A stretch of 34,573 bases of DNA. Source: Bradyrhizobium sp. Its GTDB lineage: Bacteria > Pseudomonadota > Alphaproteobacteria > Rhizobiales > Xanthobacteraceae. The first letter of the stretch is position 1, and each line of letters begins with the position of its first letter. Of the stretch, positions 33,997-34,573 are shown piece by piece. The position numbers and the translations under genes are program-made. Under the pieces are notes generated by a model. The model made no database searches. It worked only from the letters and a program-made list of their open reading frames with translations, and was not told the DNA's origin. The stretch spans positions 1 to 34,573 of the forward strand of contig NZ_JAURXB010000068.1 in NCBI RefSeq assembly GCF_030654605.1. The letters are read 5' to 3'.

Positions 33997-34573
33997 TCAA
34001 TCCTGCCCCCGAAAATTCATCAGCCGCCGGATCATCCGGATGTTGGCGTAGTCCACCATCTTGCCGTCGACCGTGACAGCGCCTTGTCCGTTTCGCTCCG
34101 CCTCTTCCAGCGCGGCGATGGCGCGCTCGGCGTAGGCCAGTTCCTCGTCCGAGGGGATGAAGGCGTTTCGCGTCGGTTCGATCTGGCTGGGGTGGATGAC
34201 CTGTTTGCCGTCGAATCCCATCGCGGCGGCCTTGGCTGCCGTCGATGCGGTGGCGATCGCGTCGCGGAACGCGCCGCAGGGGCCGTCGATGGCGCGCAAC
34301 CCGAAGGCGCGCGCGGCGACCAGCAGGCGCATCATCGGATAGGCGAACAGGTCCAGCGGCACCGAGGGGTGGCCGTCTGCGGCGTTGCCGACATGGCGAT
34401 ATCCCGACGGCGACGCGCCGATTTCCGCGCTGCGCGCCCCGATCGAAGCGGCGAAGTCGCCGACGCCGAGATGCAACGCGGTCACCAGCGGGTCCGCCGC
34501 GGCGAGGGCCTCCACGTTGACCAGTCCGCGCGCTGTCTCGATCAGCAATTCCATCGCGACCGGCGTCTCGCGC
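33997..34573 (-). CDS. CitE-like CoA-ester lyase (HpcH/HpaI family), 5' end outside window
   Basis: The C-terminal roughly 190 residues of a CitE/malyl-CoA-lyase-type protein are visible. Motifs are ETPVAMELLIETARG with the metal-binding glutamate, LHLGVGDFAASIG with the conserved aspartate, and the CoA-binding GFDGKQVIHPSQI. The C-terminal helical lid contains AERAIAALEEAERNGQGAV and closes VDGKMVDYANIRMIRRL. These enzymes cleave or form C-C bonds in CoA esters of malate, methylmalate or citramalate. The exact substrate is not decidable here. The frame is still open at the right edge, upstream of ATG 34554, with RETPVA preceding it, so the true start lies beyond the window. Confidence 0.9.
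   Translation of the reverse strand, partial: RETPVAMELLIETARGLVNVEALAAADPLVTALHLGVGDFAASIGARSAEIGASPSGYRHVGNAADGHPSVPLDLFAYPMMRLLVAARAFGLRAIDGPCGAFRDAIATASTAAKAAAMGFDGKQVIHPSQIEPTRNAFIPSDEELAYAERAIAALEEAERNGQGAVTVDGKMVDYANIRMIRRLMNFRGQD

Noticed and set aside
1..34573. tRNA, rRNA or CRISPR arrays
   Set aside because: No cloverleaf with conserved T-loop sequence, no rRNA segment and no regularly spaced short repeats were found by eye on either strand.

Overview
The window is high-GC chromosomal DNA from an alphaproteobacterium of the Hyphomicrobiales (Rhizobiales). Protein sequences, gene order and the types of intergenic palindromic repeat point to Bradyrhizobium, Rhodopseudomonas or a close relative. 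This is judged from sequence alone and no database was searched. Most of the window is core chromosome around the replication origin and the chromosome-partitioning locus.

Region 1 (1-1433): the left edge holds the first ten codons of a leftward gene that looks like an IS110-family transposase. Its structured non-coding flank follows, then an unassigned multipass membrane protein. Region 2 (1440-8099): a leftward block of Smr protein, MltA, Tim44-like protein, [secB, rightward], dnaQ, coaE, maf and the PEP-synthase/PPDK regulator. Region 3 (8100-8583): a gene-free interval that is the best candidate for oriC. It has three consecutive AT-rich 13-mers with embedded GANTC sites, and replication genes point away from it on both sides. 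Region 4 (8584-17010): a rightward block of hemJ, rho, mnmE, mnmG, rsmG, parA and parB, with four parS sites between 12.2 and 14.5 kb.

Region 5 (17182-23390): leftward holA, lptE, leuS and a membrane diguanylate cyclase. Region 6 (23497-26364): yggS (rightward), an L,D-transpeptidase-like gene (leftward), and a CenR-like response regulator followed by a lone cyclic-nucleotide-binding protein (rightward). Region 7 (26491-33025): leftward xth, then a small accessory pair (4-TM protein and divergent TetR regulator), then lolA-like, ftsK and an aminotransferase. Region 8 (33139-33838): a VapBC-type toxin-antitoxin pair with its promoter and operator-like repeats. Region 9 (33997-34573): the 3' part of a CitE-like CoA-ester lyase.

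Functional themes are replication and segregation (oriC, ParABS, DnaQ, HolA, FtsK), tRNA/rRNA modification (MnmE, MnmG, RsmG), envelope biogenesis (MltA, LptE, LolA-like, L,D-transpeptidase, SecB, CenR) and transcription termination (Rho). At least seven large inverted repeats of six sequence types sit within a few tens of bases of stop or start codons, several between genes of one operon. The main candidates for unusual biology are the IS110 flank at the left edge (possible bridge-RNA region), the 13-mer block in the putative oriC, the C-rich rho leader and the inserted TetR/membrane pair.
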